Positions 1 to 8,060 of a DNA stretch of 53,374 nucleotides are shown piece after piece (the stretch's first letter is position 1; each line of letters begins with the position of its first letter). The notes beneath the pieces were generated by a model that saw nothing but the letters and a program-made list of their open reading frames with translations, was not told the DNA's origin and ran no database searches. This DNA is from an uncultured Prevotella sp. (GTDB lineage Bacteria; Bacteroidota; Bacteroidia; Bacteroidales; Bacteroidaceae): the NCBI GenBank assembly GCA_934204655.1, contig CAKPZJ010000016.1, positions 1 to 53,374 on the forward strand. Direction: 5' to 3'. The translations under genes were made by a program, and so were the position numbers.

Positions 1-1
1 G

Positions 2-74
<73 letters not shown>

Positions 75-88
75 ATTAACAGTGGTTG

Positions 89-120
89 CAAAGGTAATCC
101 AAAATATCGAAATGGCCAAA
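89..120 (-). promoter_or_regulatory. promoter of tRNA-Gly (Bacteroidota type)
   Basis: On the minus strand TACCTTTG (96 down to 89) matches the -7 consensus TAnnTTTG, and TTTG (120-117) is the -33 box with 20 nt between them. Transcription would start some 7 nt before the tRNA. Confidence 0.75.
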
Positions 121-272
121 CGTTTTACAGTTTTTATATATTCGCCCGGTTTCCGCAGTGGTCCCGATGGGAGCGGAAACCGTTTGAAGGGTAAAAAAGT
201 AGACAGACAAAAGGGTAAAAGGCGCTGCCAGCGTGCTGGCGATGGTTTGCTGCACGCTAATGGCAACTGCCG

Positions 273-374
273 AAATCGTGGAGACCGACCTTTACGATGC
301 TGGGAGCCGTCTTTGGCACGCTGGGAGCTGTCATTAGAAACGTAGAGATTGGTCTTTTCATCGCCCGCGATGGT
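273..374 (-). repeat. intergenic repeat copy A (21-nt unit array)
   Basis: On the minus strand this holds two full 21-nt units ending in CAGCTCCCAGC and ACGGCTCCCAGC and a third divergent unit, preceded by GATGAAAAGACC. The same order recurs at 7509-7611, 18049-18140 and (diverged) 28900-28990. The shared block with the 7.5 kb copy extends further upstream (ACCATCGCGG-CGATGAAAAGACC, one mismatch). No gene is visible between 121 and 403; the only other structure is a small GCCAGC/GCTGGC inverted repeat at 227-240. Confidence 0.7.
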
Positions 375-403
375 ATCCCACGATTCCCGCCGATACTATA
401 AAA

Positions 404-437
404 GGCCCTGCCCACGCTTGCGCTGGTGGACAGGGCC
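404..437 (-). terminator. rho-independent terminator of the adhesin gene
   Basis: GGCCCTGCCCAC pairs with GTGGACAGGGCC with one mismatch. On the minus strand the stem is followed by TTTTAT. It lies 27 nt after the stop codon of the adhesin gene. Confidence 0.8.
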
Positions 438-463
438 TCTATGATAGTTGGGTAAGCCGTGGC

Positions 464-3400
464 TTACTTCACGACGATCTTCTTGCCATTGCGGATGTAC
501 ACACCCTGCTGCAGAGAACTGGTGTTGGTGTCGCGGCTAACCATCTGGCCGTCTATGCTGTACACCTTGCCATCGGTCGGCGTGGTTGCGGTGGGCAGGG
601 TTATGGCCGTGGTCTCGCTATATACTACCTTGTTAGACTCGCTCGACTCGTTGCCCATGGCTGTGGCTGTTACAGTGTACTCGCCGTAGGCTGCGTTAGG
701 CACGGAGTACTCAGTAGTGCCCACGTTGGCCGTATTGATTTTCTTGCCGTTGCAGTACACGTTGTAGCCAGGCAGTGCTATGGCCCGCTGAGCCCTTTGT
801 GGCTGCAGGGCCACGTCGGCTGTCTCCAGTATGGCGGCTATGCGGTAGTTGTAGTTTTGCTTGTAATCGGTGGCCAGGGACTTCCAATAGTCCGGAGAGC
901 CAGACCCGGATATAAGGTCGCTGTATCCGGCCACGGCAGGCTGCGTGTCGAGTACAATGGGCTTGACGCCGCTTTTGTAGGTGATGTGATAACCCACGGA
1001 GATGTCCTGCCCGGCCGGTACCAGTACGGCCTCGTTGAGCACGGCGGTGTTCCAGCCCTTCTGGAGTGACGACAGCGCTACGGTCTGCTCGTACATAATG
1101 TTTTTGCCATACATCACGAAGACAGAGGCAGAGTTCAGGTTGGTGTCAGCCAGCTTGAACCGGATGCGGGCCACCTTCTGCCCTACTTTGTCGGCCATGT
1201 CGGCGGCCTTGAACTTAATGGCGTGATAGCCCTCAAGGGTTCCGCTCGACTTGGTCATGCCCAGTACCATGTCATTGCCGTCGTGCTGATAGCTATACTC
1301 CGGTGCATTGGCGCCTGCAGTCCACGACAGCTTCAGCGTAGACCCGTCGGTAGTGGCCTTGAGGTTGTAAGGAGCCTGAAGCTTCTGGCTTATCAGGTTG
1401 GTAAAGGTGCTCACGCTGCTGGCAGGCGATTCCCAGCCGTTGCTGTAGACGCTGGTAACGTAGTAGTCGAACACACCGTACTTGTCCAGAGTGCTTTCGT
1501 ACGATGTATTGGTACCCTCGTACACCTGCTTGCCGTTGCAGTACACGCGGAAAGCCTTGACAGCGGGCTTCTCGGCATTGGCCTGGGCCCTCATGGGCTG
1601 GTCGGGCTCTATGCCGAAGCCCTCGTCCTCGGTCTCTATGACACCGGTCTTGACGGTGCCTATGGGCAGCCGCTCTATGGTGGCGGTGTTAATCGACTCG
1701 GGTGTCAGCTGGGCGGCCTTGGCCTTGGACGCGTCGTCGTCCGAGCCATTGGCTATGGCCATGGCACCTATGACAAAGTTCTTGTTGGCCATCTCGGCAG
1801 CCACAGTGCCAAACTTCATCCACTTGGCACCGTCGGTCAGGCTTATCATGGCTCCGCCCTCTACGGCAGGGCCGTCGTCGAGCAGTATAGGGCTCGAGTT
1901 AGCCGGCAGATTGGCGTTGTAGCAGATATAGAGGTCTGTGTTGGCCGGGATATTGAACGATTCGCCCTTGTCGAAGGTAGTGTTGTAGAGATAGCCGGGC
2001 TCTATGTCGCCGTCGGCGTACTCGCGCTTGAGCAGCACGTTGTTCTTGCTGTCGCGCACTTCGATGCTAAACTTGCCGATGGCTGCATAGATGCCGAATT
2101 TCATAGAGTAGAACCTGTAGCCGACGTAAGGAGCCAGCTCCTCCTTGGTAAACTTGGCGCCATAGAGCAGCGACATGTCTTCCTTGAAGCCCGTGGCGTT
2201 AACCGCCTTGGTGTAGTGGCTCATCTCGTAGGCATTGGCGCTCCATTCGAGCTTCACCTGCTTGCCCTCTTGCGACTTGCTGATAACTATCGGTGCCGTG
2301 TACTCCTCTGGCAGCGACACCTGGGCGCTGGCTGAGCATGGAGCGCTGGTCTTGCCGTCAGCCGAGCGGGCCACCACGCTGTAAGTATAGTTGCCCAGGT
2401 CGCTTACGTTGTCGGCATACTCGTTTCCGGTAACGCCCTCGGCCACTAAGGTGCCGTCGCGGTACACGTTGTATGAAGCCACGGTCTGCTCGGCCTTAGC
2501 CTCCTCGCTCAGGGCCTCTACATCGGCTGTCAGCATGAAGTTACCCGTAATCTTACCCGATGCCAGGGTCTTCCATGACGGACTGGTCTTGTCGAATCCG
2601 GTGCTCCTGGGCGACGATATGGAGAACTCGTTGCCCTTGGTGTTGATGCCGGCCGACGTGTCTACGCCCGCAGGGTGCTTCTTGGGTGTCTGGGTATAGT
2701 ATAGGCCGAAGGCGTAGGCATTGCCGAGCGTCATGACGTACGGCTTGGCCAGTTTGAACTTGTTCCAGTCGCCCGCCTTGATGGCGGCCACAGCCTCTTC
2801 GCTCACGGGCTCGTAGTAGTCTATCACGCCGTTCTTCATTACCCAGAGGGTAACGCTCAGGATGCCTCCCTCGGGCCCTACGAACGAGTTGATGGCCGTA
2901 ATCTGGTGATTGGGGAACGCCGCCATATCCTCGGCACTGAAGGACTGCTTTATCCACAGCTTGGTGTTCTTGGATGCGGTTCCGCCAATGGCCACGTGCA
3001 GCGCCTTGTTGCTCCAGGTCATCTCAGAGCCCCGCTTCAGCGGAGTCGTCCAGCTCACGGTGTTAGTAAGGCCGCTGGCCTTGGCCGTAAGGGTCGACAC
3101 GGGCGGCACCTGGGCATACACCGACTTGGGCGAGGCGTTCACGGCATACGACGCCTTTTCTCCGTCGGCGTAGATGGCAGCCACCTTATAGGCATAGTTG
3201 CCGTCGGGCTCGTTGGTCAGCGTCTCCGTGGTAGCGTCGCTGGCCAGCGGCTCAGCGTTTACCTTGGTGTCGTTGCGGTAGATGTTGTATCCGGTAGGCG
3301 TGGTGGTGGCGGTGTTCTTAATGTAAGCCGTGATAAGAAAATCGCCTGGCGCGTCGCTCTTCCAGGTCTTTCCGTCGTACGAGTAGACGTTGCCCTTGCC

Positions 3401-3937
3401 CACGGTGGCGGCTCGGTCACAGATGGCGGTCAGATCCAAGTTGCGGCCGTACACCATCTTGACAGCAAAGGTTACCTCGGCCCCGGCCTTGATGGTGTAG
3501 GGCTTAGGCAGAGCTACCTTCTTCCATGTGTTTTTCTTGAAATCGCTCATGTCGACGGGCACATTACGTACCTCCTGGCCATTCTCGTACACCAGGATGT
3601 AAGCCTGGTAGACGGGGCGGTACCTGAAAAAGGCGATGGAGTCAACGCTCTCGCCGACGTAGTTACTCAGGTCCTGGGCGCTGAACTTGGCGCCAGCGTA
3701 GATGCTGATGCTGCCCTCGGGGTTGGTGAGGATACCGTCGGCGCCGTTGTAGTCATTGCCGTCATGCCACTGAAGCGCGATGGGCGAAGTGGGCTCTTGC
3801 CAGTTAAGTGTAACCTGGTTGAAGACCGACTTGACCGTGAGCGAGTGGGGTTGTCCCTCCTGGGCATAGGCAGTGCCCATGCCGACTGGGGCGACCAGCG
3901 CTGTCGCTACGGTCAGTGTGCGTAGAAATTTTTTCAT
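464..3937 (-). CDS. large modular secreted adhesin-like protein with fibronectin type III repeats and a T9SS-type C-terminal tail
   Basis: A 1157-residue secreted protein. Residues 1-25 form a signal peptide ending AYAQ. The mature part alternates four beta-sandwich modules of about 190 residues (near 30-215, 280-480, 550-745 and 865-1055) with short FN3-like linkers that carry the motif YN(I/V)YRD/CNG. The beta-sandwich modules share the signature of a surface-exposed gain followed by YAGAKF(S/T)xEDL and KxFKLxKPYxL, which resembles the cleaved-adhesin modules of gingipains and hemagglutinins (family knowledge). The last 40 residues (YSIDGQMV ... GVYIRNGKKIVVK) look like a type A sorting domain of the type IX secretion system, so the protein is probably exported and anchored at the surface. 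It is a single-gene unit with its own promoter (3995-4002) and terminator (404-437). Ligand unknown. Confidence 0.8.
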   Translation of the reverse strand: MKKFLRTLTVATALVAPVGMGTAYAQEGQPHSLTVKSVFNQVTLNWQEPTSPIALQWHDGNDYNGADGILTNPEGSISIYAGAKFSAQDLSNYVGESVDSIAFFRYRPVYQAYILVYENGQEVRNVPVDMSDFKKNTWKKVALPKPYTIKAGAEVTFAVKMVYGRNLDLTAICDRAATVGKGNVYSYDGKTWKSDAPGDFLITAYIKNTATTTPTGYNIYRNDTKVNAEPLASDATTETLTNEPDGNYAYKVAAIYADGEKASYAVNASPKSVYAQVPPVSTLTAKASGLTNTVSWTTPLKRGSEMTWSNKALHVAIGGTASKNTKLWIKQSFSAEDMAAFPNHQITAINSFVGPEGGILSVTLWVMKNGVIDYYEPVSEEAVAAIKAGDWNKFKLAKPYVMTLGNAYAFGLYYTQTPKKHPAGVDTSAGINTKGNEFSISSPRSTGFDKTSPSWKTLASGKITGNFMLTADVEALSEEAKAEQTVASYNVYRDGTLVAEGVTGNEYADNVSDLGNYTYSVVARSADGKTSAPCSASAQVSLPEEYTAPIVISKSQEGKQVKLEWSANAYEMSHYTKAVNATGFKEDMSLLYGAKFTKEELAPYVGYRFYSMKFGIYAAIGKFSIEVRDSKNNVLLKREYADGDIEPGYLYNTTFDKGESFNIPANTDLYICYNANLPANSSPILLDDGPAVEGGAMISLTDGAKWMKFGTVAAEMANKNFVIGAMAIANGSDDDASKAKAAQLTPESINTATIERLPIGTVKTGVIETEDEGFGIEPDQPMRAQANAEKPAVKAFRVYCNGKQVYEGTNTSYESTLDKYGVFDYYVTSVYSNGWESPASSVSTFTNLISQKLQAPYNLKATTDGSTLKLSWTAGANAPEYSYQHDGNDMVLGMTKSSGTLEGYHAIKFKAADMADKVGQKVARIRFKLADTNLNSASVFVMYGKNIMYEQTVALSSLQKGWNTAVLNEAVLVPAGQDISVGYHITYKSGVKPIVLDTQPAVAGYSDLISGSGSPDYWKSLATDYKQNYNYRIAAILETADVALQPQRAQRAIALPGYNVYCNGKKINTANVGTTEYSVPNAAYGEYTVTATAMGNESSESNKVVYSETTAITLPTATTPTDGKVYSIDGQMVSRDTNTSSLQQGVYIRNGKKIVVK

Positions 3938-3994
3938 GTGCTTTATAGTTACGTTAATAATATATGTATGCGTGTTAAGTGCTTGTTATCGCTG

Positions 3995-4002
3995 CAAAGG
4001 TA
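3995..4002 (-). promoter_or_regulatory. -7 element of the adhesin promoter
   Basis: TACCTTTG on the minus strand matches TAnnTTTG; the -33 box is not clear. The predicted start leaves a leader of about 50 nt before the ATG at 3937. It is back to back with a plus-strand promoter at 4046-4053. Confidence 0.6.
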
Positions 4003-4045
4003 GTGACTTTTTTCTGTAAAAGTGTCGCTTTTTTCTGAAAACATT

Positions 4046-4053
4046 TACTTTTG
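4046..4053 (+). promoter_or_regulatory. -7 element for the phosphatase/phosphoesterase unit
   Basis: TACTTTTG matches TAnnTTTG. If used, the leader before the phosphatase start would be about 260 nt long and would include the repeat fragment at 4096-4124 and the inverted repeat at 4173-4208. Confidence 0.45.
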
Positions 4054-4095
4054 TGTAAGGAAATGTGGCGAAAAGTGTGAAAAATGTCAGTTTCG

Positions 4096-4124
4096 GGCGT
4101 TCTTGGAGCCATCTTTGGCGGTCT
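4096..4124 (-). repeat. fragment of the intergenic 21-nt repeat (copy E)
   Basis: On the minus strand GCCAAAGATGGCTCCAAG matches one unit of the array at 18049-18140 (GCCAAAGATGGCTCCCAG). Only about one unit is present, so this may be a decayed copy. Confidence 0.4.
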
Positions 4125-4172
4125 GCACCATGGCTCGGAGGGGCTCAGGCAAACGCTCTGTCTGTCCCGCGG

Positions 4173-4208
4173 TGCTTTTTATCGTGCCCCCGGTTACAAT
4201 AAAAAGCA
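4173..4208. repeat. 10-bp perfect inverted repeat in the phosphatase leader
   Basis: TGCTTTTTAT (4173-4182) and ATAAAAAGCA (4199-4208) are exact complements around a 16-nt C-rich loop. It is not followed by a T run on the plus strand, so it does not look like a normal terminator for the plus-strand unit. Confidence 0.55.
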
Positions 4209-4318
4209 GGGGAGGGCGTTATCTATATATATTAATAAGGTGGAGGGCCGTAGACCATGCCACCGCTCTTACAGTGATGATGAAGACAGACAGAACCGAC
4301 ACACCCGCACCCCTGCGC

Positions 4319-4801
4319 ATGCCCTGTAGCATGCTCTTTGTATGTTTAGGCAATATATGCAGGTCGCCCGCGGCCCAGGCCGTCATGGAACAGATGGTAG
4401 AGCGGGCCGGACTGGCCGACCAGATAACTGTAGACTCGGCCGGGGTGGGCGACTGGCATGTGGGCCAGCTACCCGATGCCCGTATGCGCCGCCATGGGGG
4501 CCGCCGCGGCTATGCCGTAGACCACCGCGCCCGTCAGTTTGTGCCGGCCGACTTCGACCGCTTCGACTACATCGTCGTTATGGACGAGGGCAACTATCGC
4601 GCTATCAGCGCCCAGGCCCGCGGCGATGCCGACCGTGCCAAGATAGTGCGCATGAGCAGCTATCTGCCTGCCGACGGCCGCTACGACTCGGTGCCCGACC
4701 CCTACTATGGCGATGGCAGCGACTTCGAGCTGGCCCTCGACCTCATCGAGAGCGCCTGCAGTCGTATGCTACAGACTGCTGCACCCATAGACAATCATTA
4801 A
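4319..4801 (+). CDS. low-molecular-weight protein tyrosine phosphatase
   Basis: A 160-residue cytoplasmic phosphatase. The P-loop CLGNICRS (C-x5-R-S) is at the N-terminus and the general-acid motif VPDPYYG is near the C-terminus, as in the LMW-PTP family; HRARQ and VVMDEGN are also conserved family segments. The reading frame is open far upstream, but family members start just before the P-loop. ATG 4319 gives MPCSMLFVCLGN; ATG 4331 and ATG 4280 are alternatives. In many bacteria such enzymes dephosphorylate tyrosine kinases that control capsule or exopolysaccharide export; the exopolysaccharide operon starts 3 kb downstream, but a link is inference. The metallophosphoesterase gene starts 14 nt after the stop, so the two probably form an operon. 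Confidence 0.88.
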   Translation: MPCSMLFVCLGNICRSPAAQAVMEQMVERAGLADQITVDSAGVGDWHVGQLPDARMRRHGGRRGYAVDHRARQFVPADFDRFDYIVVMDEGNYRAISAQARGDADRAKIVRMSSYLPADGRYDSVPDPYYGDGSDFELALDLIESACSRMLQTAAPIDNH

Positions 4802-4815
4802 GAACCATTACCGAT

Positions 4816-5841
4816 ATGAAGACAACTATGCAGACACTCCGCACAGCCCTGGCGCTGTTAGTCCTGACCCTCGCGGTGACCGGTGCGAGGGCGCAGAAAC
4901 TCAAGTTTAACAAGAATGGCGAGTTCAAGATAGTCCAGTTTACCGACCTGCACTATCAGAGCCAGAACCCCCGCTCCCGCGTGGCGCTCCGCTGTATCGA
5001 CAGCGTGGTCCAGGCTGAGCGCCCCGACCTGGTAGTGTTCGACGGCGACAATATCTACTCGCGCCCGGCCGACAGCGCCATGTACCACATCATCCGCTGT
5101 ATCGAGCGCCACCGTGTACCTTACGTGCTGCTCTTTGGCAACCACGACGAGGAGCAGGGACTCACCCGCGCCCAGCTCTACGACATAGCCCGCACGGGCC
5201 GCCACAACCTACAGCCCGACCGCCAGGGCTCGCCCTCGCCCGACTACGTGCTCACCATCGCCGGCAGCCGGTCGTCGGCCCCCTCGGCGCTGCTGTACTG
5301 CATGGACTCGCACAGCTATACGCCCATCAAGCGCGTGGGCACCTACGCCTGGATGACCTTTGACCAGGTACAGTGGTACCGCAGCCAGAGCGCAGCCTAC
5401 ACCACCGCCAACGCAGGCAAGCCTGTGCCTGCCCTGGCCTTCTTCCACATCCCTCTGCCCGAGTTTGCCACCGCAGCATCGGCCGAGGGCAACGTGCTGA
5501 TAGGCAACCGTATGGAGAAGTCGTGCCCGCCCATTCTGAACAGTGGCCTCTTTACGGCCATGAAGGAGGGTGGCGATGTGATGGGCATCTTCTGCGGACA
5601 CGACCACGACAACGACTACACCACCCTGTACTACGACATCCTGTTAGGCTACGGCCGCTTCTCGGGCGGCAACACCGAGTACAACCATCTGCCTAACGGT
5701 GCCCGCGTCATAGTGCTCCACGAGGGCCAGCGCCGCTTTGACACCTGGATACGTACCCGCAGGGGTGGGGTAGAGCTGCGCACCACCTACCCCGACAGCT
5801 ACCAGAAAGACGACTGGCGCAAGCGGCCCGTCGAGGAGTAG
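4816..5841 (+). CDS. secreted calcineurin-like metallophosphoesterase
   Basis: A 341-residue protein with a signal peptide ending near GARAQ (about residue 27). The metal-binding motifs of the calcineurin-like superfamily appear in order: FTDLHY (D-x-H), FDGDNI (G-D-x), FGNHDE (G-N-H-D), a lone H in AFFHIPLPE, and GHDHDND (G-H-x-H). It is therefore a two-metal phosphoesterase acting in the periplasm or outside; the substrate cannot be told from sequence. ATG 4816 is chosen because it gives a clean signal peptide; the frame is open upstream only as an overlap with the phosphatase gene. It is followed by a strong terminator at 5870-5920. Confidence 0.85.
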   Translation: MKTTMQTLRTALALLVLTLAVTGARAQKLKFNKNGEFKIVQFTDLHYQSQNPRSRVALRCIDSVVQAERPDLVVFDGDNIYSRPADSAMYHIIRCIERHRVPYVLLFGNHDEEQGLTRAQLYDIARTGRHNLQPDRQGSPSPDYVLTIAGSRSSAPSALLYCMDSHSYTPIKRVGTYAWMTFDQVQWYRSQSAAYTTANAGKPVPALAFFHIPLPEFATAASAEGNVLIGNRMEKSCPPILNSGLFTAMKEGGDVMGIFCGHDHDNDYTTLYYDILLGYGRFSGGNTEYNHLPNGARVIVLHEGQRRFDTWIRTRRGGVELRTTYPDSYQKDDWRKRPVEE

Positions 5842-5869
5842 TCCGCAGCCACAGGGCCACGGCCCGCGC

Positions 5870-5920
5870 GGCACCCACGCTTGCCTGTACGCCCCAGGCA
5901 GCGTGGGTGCCGCGTTTTTT
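5870..5920 (+). terminator. terminator of the phosphatase/phosphoesterase unit
   Basis: GGCACCCACGC pairs exactly with GCGTGGGTGCC, with an inner CCTG/CAGG stem, followed by GCGTTTTTTT. Confidence 0.9.
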
Positions 5921-5953
5921 TATGACATTTTCCGAAAGTTTTGCCCCAAAAGT

Positions 5954-5984
5954 TTTGCCCGTTGCCCTAAAACCGCTACCTTTG
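5954..5984 (+). promoter_or_regulatory. fucO promoter
   Basis: TTTG at 5954-5957 and TACCTTTG at 5977-5984 with 19 nt between them fit the Bacteroidota -33/-7 consensus very well. It gives a leader of about 100 nt before ATG 6093. Confidence 0.8.
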
Positions 5985-6092
5985 TCCATGATAGGTGCGC
6001 CCAGGCACATGGCCCTGCCCGCTGAGGGCGTCGCGCACACGTCTACCACTAATAACACATACAAAATCAGTACAATATCAACAAAAACACTT

Positions 6093-7247
6093 ATGATTAA
6101 CAGATTTATCCTTAACGAAGTATCTTACTTCGGCCCTGGCGCCCGCAAGGAGCTGCCCGGTGTAGTAGCCCGGTTAGGTTTTACGAAAGCCCTGGTAGTA
6201 ACAGACAAAGGTCTGATGAAGTTTGGCGTGGCCAAGATGGTTCTCGACGTGCTCGACGAGGCCCATATCCCCTACGCCGTGTACGACGAGGTGAAGCCCA
6301 ACCCCACGGTGACCAACGTGAAGATGGGTGTCGAGGCCCTCAAGGCTGCCCAGGCCGACTTCATCGTGGCCATAGGTGGCGGAAGTTCTATGGACACCGC
6401 TAAGGGTATCGGTATCGTGAGCAACAACCCCGAGTTTGCCGACGTGGTATCCTTGGAGGGTGTGGCCGATACCAAGAAGAAGACCGTGCCTATCATAGCC
6501 CTGCCCACCACGGCCGGTACGGCTGCCGAGACCACCATCAACTACGTTATCATCGACGAGAGCAAGCAGAAGAAGATGGTATGCGTAGACCCGAACGACA
6601 TTCCCTGCGTGGCTATCGTCGATGCCGAGCTGATGTACAGCCTGCCTAAGGGCCTTACCGCTGCCACGGGTATGGACGCCATGACCCACGCCATAGAGGG
6701 CCTTATCACCAAGGCCGCGTGGGAGTTGAGCGATATGTTTGAAATCAAGGCTATCCAGATGATACACAAGTATCTGCCCATAGCCGTCGAGGATCCCAAG
6801 AACCCCGAGGGCCGCAACGGCATGGCCGTGGCCCAGTACGTGGCGGGCATGGCTTTCTCTAACGTGGGCCTGGGCGTAGACCACGGCATGGCTCACCCCA
6901 TGTCGGCGCTCTACGATGTGCCCCACGGAGTGGCCTGCGCCATCCTGCTGCCTACGGTGATGCGCTTCAATGCTCCCGCCGCGCTGGACAAGTATGTAGA
7001 TATAGCCAAGGCGCTTGACGTGTACCGCGACGGAATGACCAAGGAGGAGGCCGCCGATGCTGCCTGCACCGAGATAGAGAACCTGAGCCGCCGGGTGGGC
7101 ATCCCCGCTCATCTGTCAGAACTGGGCATCACCGAGAAGGACATCGACGCACTGGCCGACCAGGCCATCGTGGACGTATGTACGCCGGGCAACCCCCGCG
7201 AGGTGACCCGCGACGACATCGTAGCCCTCTACAAGAAGATACTGTAA
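6093..7247 (+). CDS. fucO: lactaldehyde reductase (iron-containing alcohol dehydrogenase)
   Basis: A 384-residue cytoplasmic enzyme, the same length as FucO of enteric bacteria (about 382). It interconverts L-lactaldehyde and L-1,2-propanediol with NADH, the disposal step of L-fucose and L-rhamnose breakdown. The dinucleotide site GGGSSMDTAKG and the iron-binding segments GMDAMTHAIEG and GLGVDHGMAHPMSALYDVPHG (His residues of the group III alcohol dehydrogenases) are intact. The frame is open upstream to 5907, but the promoter at 5954-5984 and homolog lengths support ATG 6093 (MINRFILNE). Single-gene unit with its own terminator (7274-7307). The GH78 rhamnosidase at 30.2 kb could supply one of the upstream sugars; this link is inference. 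Confidence 0.9.
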   Translation: MINRFILNEVSYFGPGARKELPGVVARLGFTKALVVTDKGLMKFGVAKMVLDVLDEAHIPYAVYDEVKPNPTVTNVKMGVEALKAAQADFIVAIGGGSSMDTAKGIGIVSNNPEFADVVSLEGVADTKKKTVPIIALPTTAGTAAETTINYVIIDESKQKKMVCVDPNDIPCVAIVDAELMYSLPKGLTAATGMDAMTHAIEGLITKAAWELSDMFEIKAIQMIHKYLPIAVEDPKNPEGRNGMAVAQYVAGMAFSNVGLGVDHGMAHPMSALYDVPHGVACAILLPTVMRFNAPAALDKYVDIAKALDVYRDGMTKEEAADAACTEIENLSRRVGIPAHLSELGITEKDIDALADQAIVDVCTPGNPREVTRDDIVALYKKIL

Positions 7248-7273
7248 CCTCTGGTTACCACAGCGTTATATCT

Positions 7274-7307
7274 GAGCGCGGACATGGCCATGGCTGTGTC
7301 CGCGCTC
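7274..7307 (+). terminator. hairpin after fucO
   Basis: GAGCGCGGACA pairs exactly with TGTCCGCGCTC around a palindromic GCCATGGC core. The following T run is weak, so termination may be imperfect. Confidence 0.65.
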
Positions 7308-7350
7308 ACAGCGTTTAAAGGCAAGGTTGTGGCCCCCAAGAGCAAGGGAT

Positions 7351-7370
7351 GCGGCCCCCAATCCCCCCAA
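7351..7370 (+). repeat. short motif shared with 17911-17930
   Basis: GCGGCCCCCAATCCCCCCAA matches GCGGCCCCTAATCCCCCCGA with two differences. Both lie about 130-180 bases before a 21-nt repeat array and after the terminator of an upstream gene, suggesting the two regions are copies of one larger intergenic element. Confidence 0.6.
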
Positions 7371-7508
7371 GGGGGATGTAAAACAGCGGAAAATATCTCC
7401 TAAGCCCACGCAGGTGGGATGTAAGATGGCAGCAAAAATGGCTGGCCGTGGAATGATAGCAGGAGCAACGGCCGGTGTAGCCATGGGTGCAGGCAAGACC
7501 ACCCCAAT

Positions 7509-7611
7509 TACCATCGTGACCATCGCGGCCGATGAAAAGACCGGTCTTTACGTTTCTAAAGACGGCTCCGGGAAACGTAAAGGTCGGTCTCCACGGATTT
7601 AATGACAATGC
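7509..7611 (+). repeat. intergenic repeat copy B (21-nt unit array)
   Basis: Begins ACCATCGTGACCATCGCGGC, then GATGAAAAGACC, one full unit TTTCTAAAGACGGCTCCGGG, then a final divergent unit. One unit fewer than copies A and C, as expected of a slipping tandem array. The gap 7308-7921 holds no other convincing gene; the open frames that cross it are not conserved between the copies. Confidence 0.7.
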
Positions 7612-7885
7612 CCATGTTTCCAGTGGTGGTTTTTGGCTTGCCGGCACATCGCAGCTTTCCTCCCCGAGGTAGCTCTTACCCCGTGGGGATAATGAAAGGA
7701 TATGACGGAGGCGAAGAAGGAAATGCAGAGGAGACTTGCACAATTTTTGCGCAACTTTTTAGCAGGCTTATGCAGTCTTTTTCGCGAGTGGCTAACGTCT
7801 TGGTGGTCAGCGCGTTGGCTGTGGCTCTTGCGATGATCTCGTGTACGTGTGCGAAGATTTGACTTTTTATTTACAAAAATAATCA

Positions 7886-7895
7886 GGGGGGGGGG
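7886..7895 (+). repeat. homopolymeric tract of ten G upstream of the exopolysaccharide operon promoter
   Basis: Ten consecutive G bases end 26 bases before the -7 element TACTTTTG (7922-7929), that is just upstream of the expected -33 region. Runs of this length are prone to slipped-strand changes. Confidence 0.9.
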
Positions 7896-7921
7896 TAGAC
7901 GTTTATAAGAAAGATTTTTAT

Positions 7922-7929
7922 TACTTTTG
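7922..7929 (+). promoter_or_regulatory. -7 element of the exopolysaccharide operon promoter
   Basis: TACTTTTG matches TAnnTTTG. The -33 box is weak (GTTTA at 7901-7905, only 16 nt away), so the promoter may need an activator. Predicted leader: about 125 nt up to ATG 8061. Confidence 0.55.
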
Positions 7930-7933
7930 CAAA

Positions 7934-8005
7934 GTGGGTAGCTGTACTTAGTACCCACGGGGTGGTGGTCGGCATGATGGCCGAGGGTGTCAGAACCCTC
8001 TGGCC
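7934..8005 (+). promoter_or_regulatory. structured 5' leader with three hairpins, two of them competing
   Basis: Hairpin 1: GTGGGTA (7934-7940) with TACCCAC (7952-7958). Hairpin 2: TCGGC (7969-7973) with GCCGA (7980-7984). Hairpin 3: GAGGGT (7983-7988) with ACCCTC (7995-8000), extended by GGCC (7979-7982) with GGCC (8002-8005). Hairpins 2 and 3 share bases 7979-7984, so they cannot both form fully. No known riboswitch class is recognised and no T run follows. Confidence 0.5.
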
Positions 8006-8060
8006 GTTGTCTCCCCACACTCAACTAACGGAAATGGAATAAGCATATATATCAGATAGC

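Noticed and set aside
1223..2335. 370-codon open frame on the plus strand opposite the adhesin gene
   Set aside because: Antisense shadow of a well-supported secreted protein; composition is low-complexity V/G/L-rich and no signal or motif is seen.
2906..3925. 339-codon plus-strand frame opposite the adhesin gene
   Set aside because: Shadow frame for the same reason; no start context or family resemblance.
7327..7602. 91-codon frame covering repeat B
   Set aside because: The frame does not agree with those crossing copies A, C and D, and it depends on the 21-nt unit being a multiple of three.
7874..7881. Minus-strand promoter TATTTTTG with the G10 tract in its spacer
   Set aside because: No fitting -33 box and no gene on the minus strand downstream within 3 kb.
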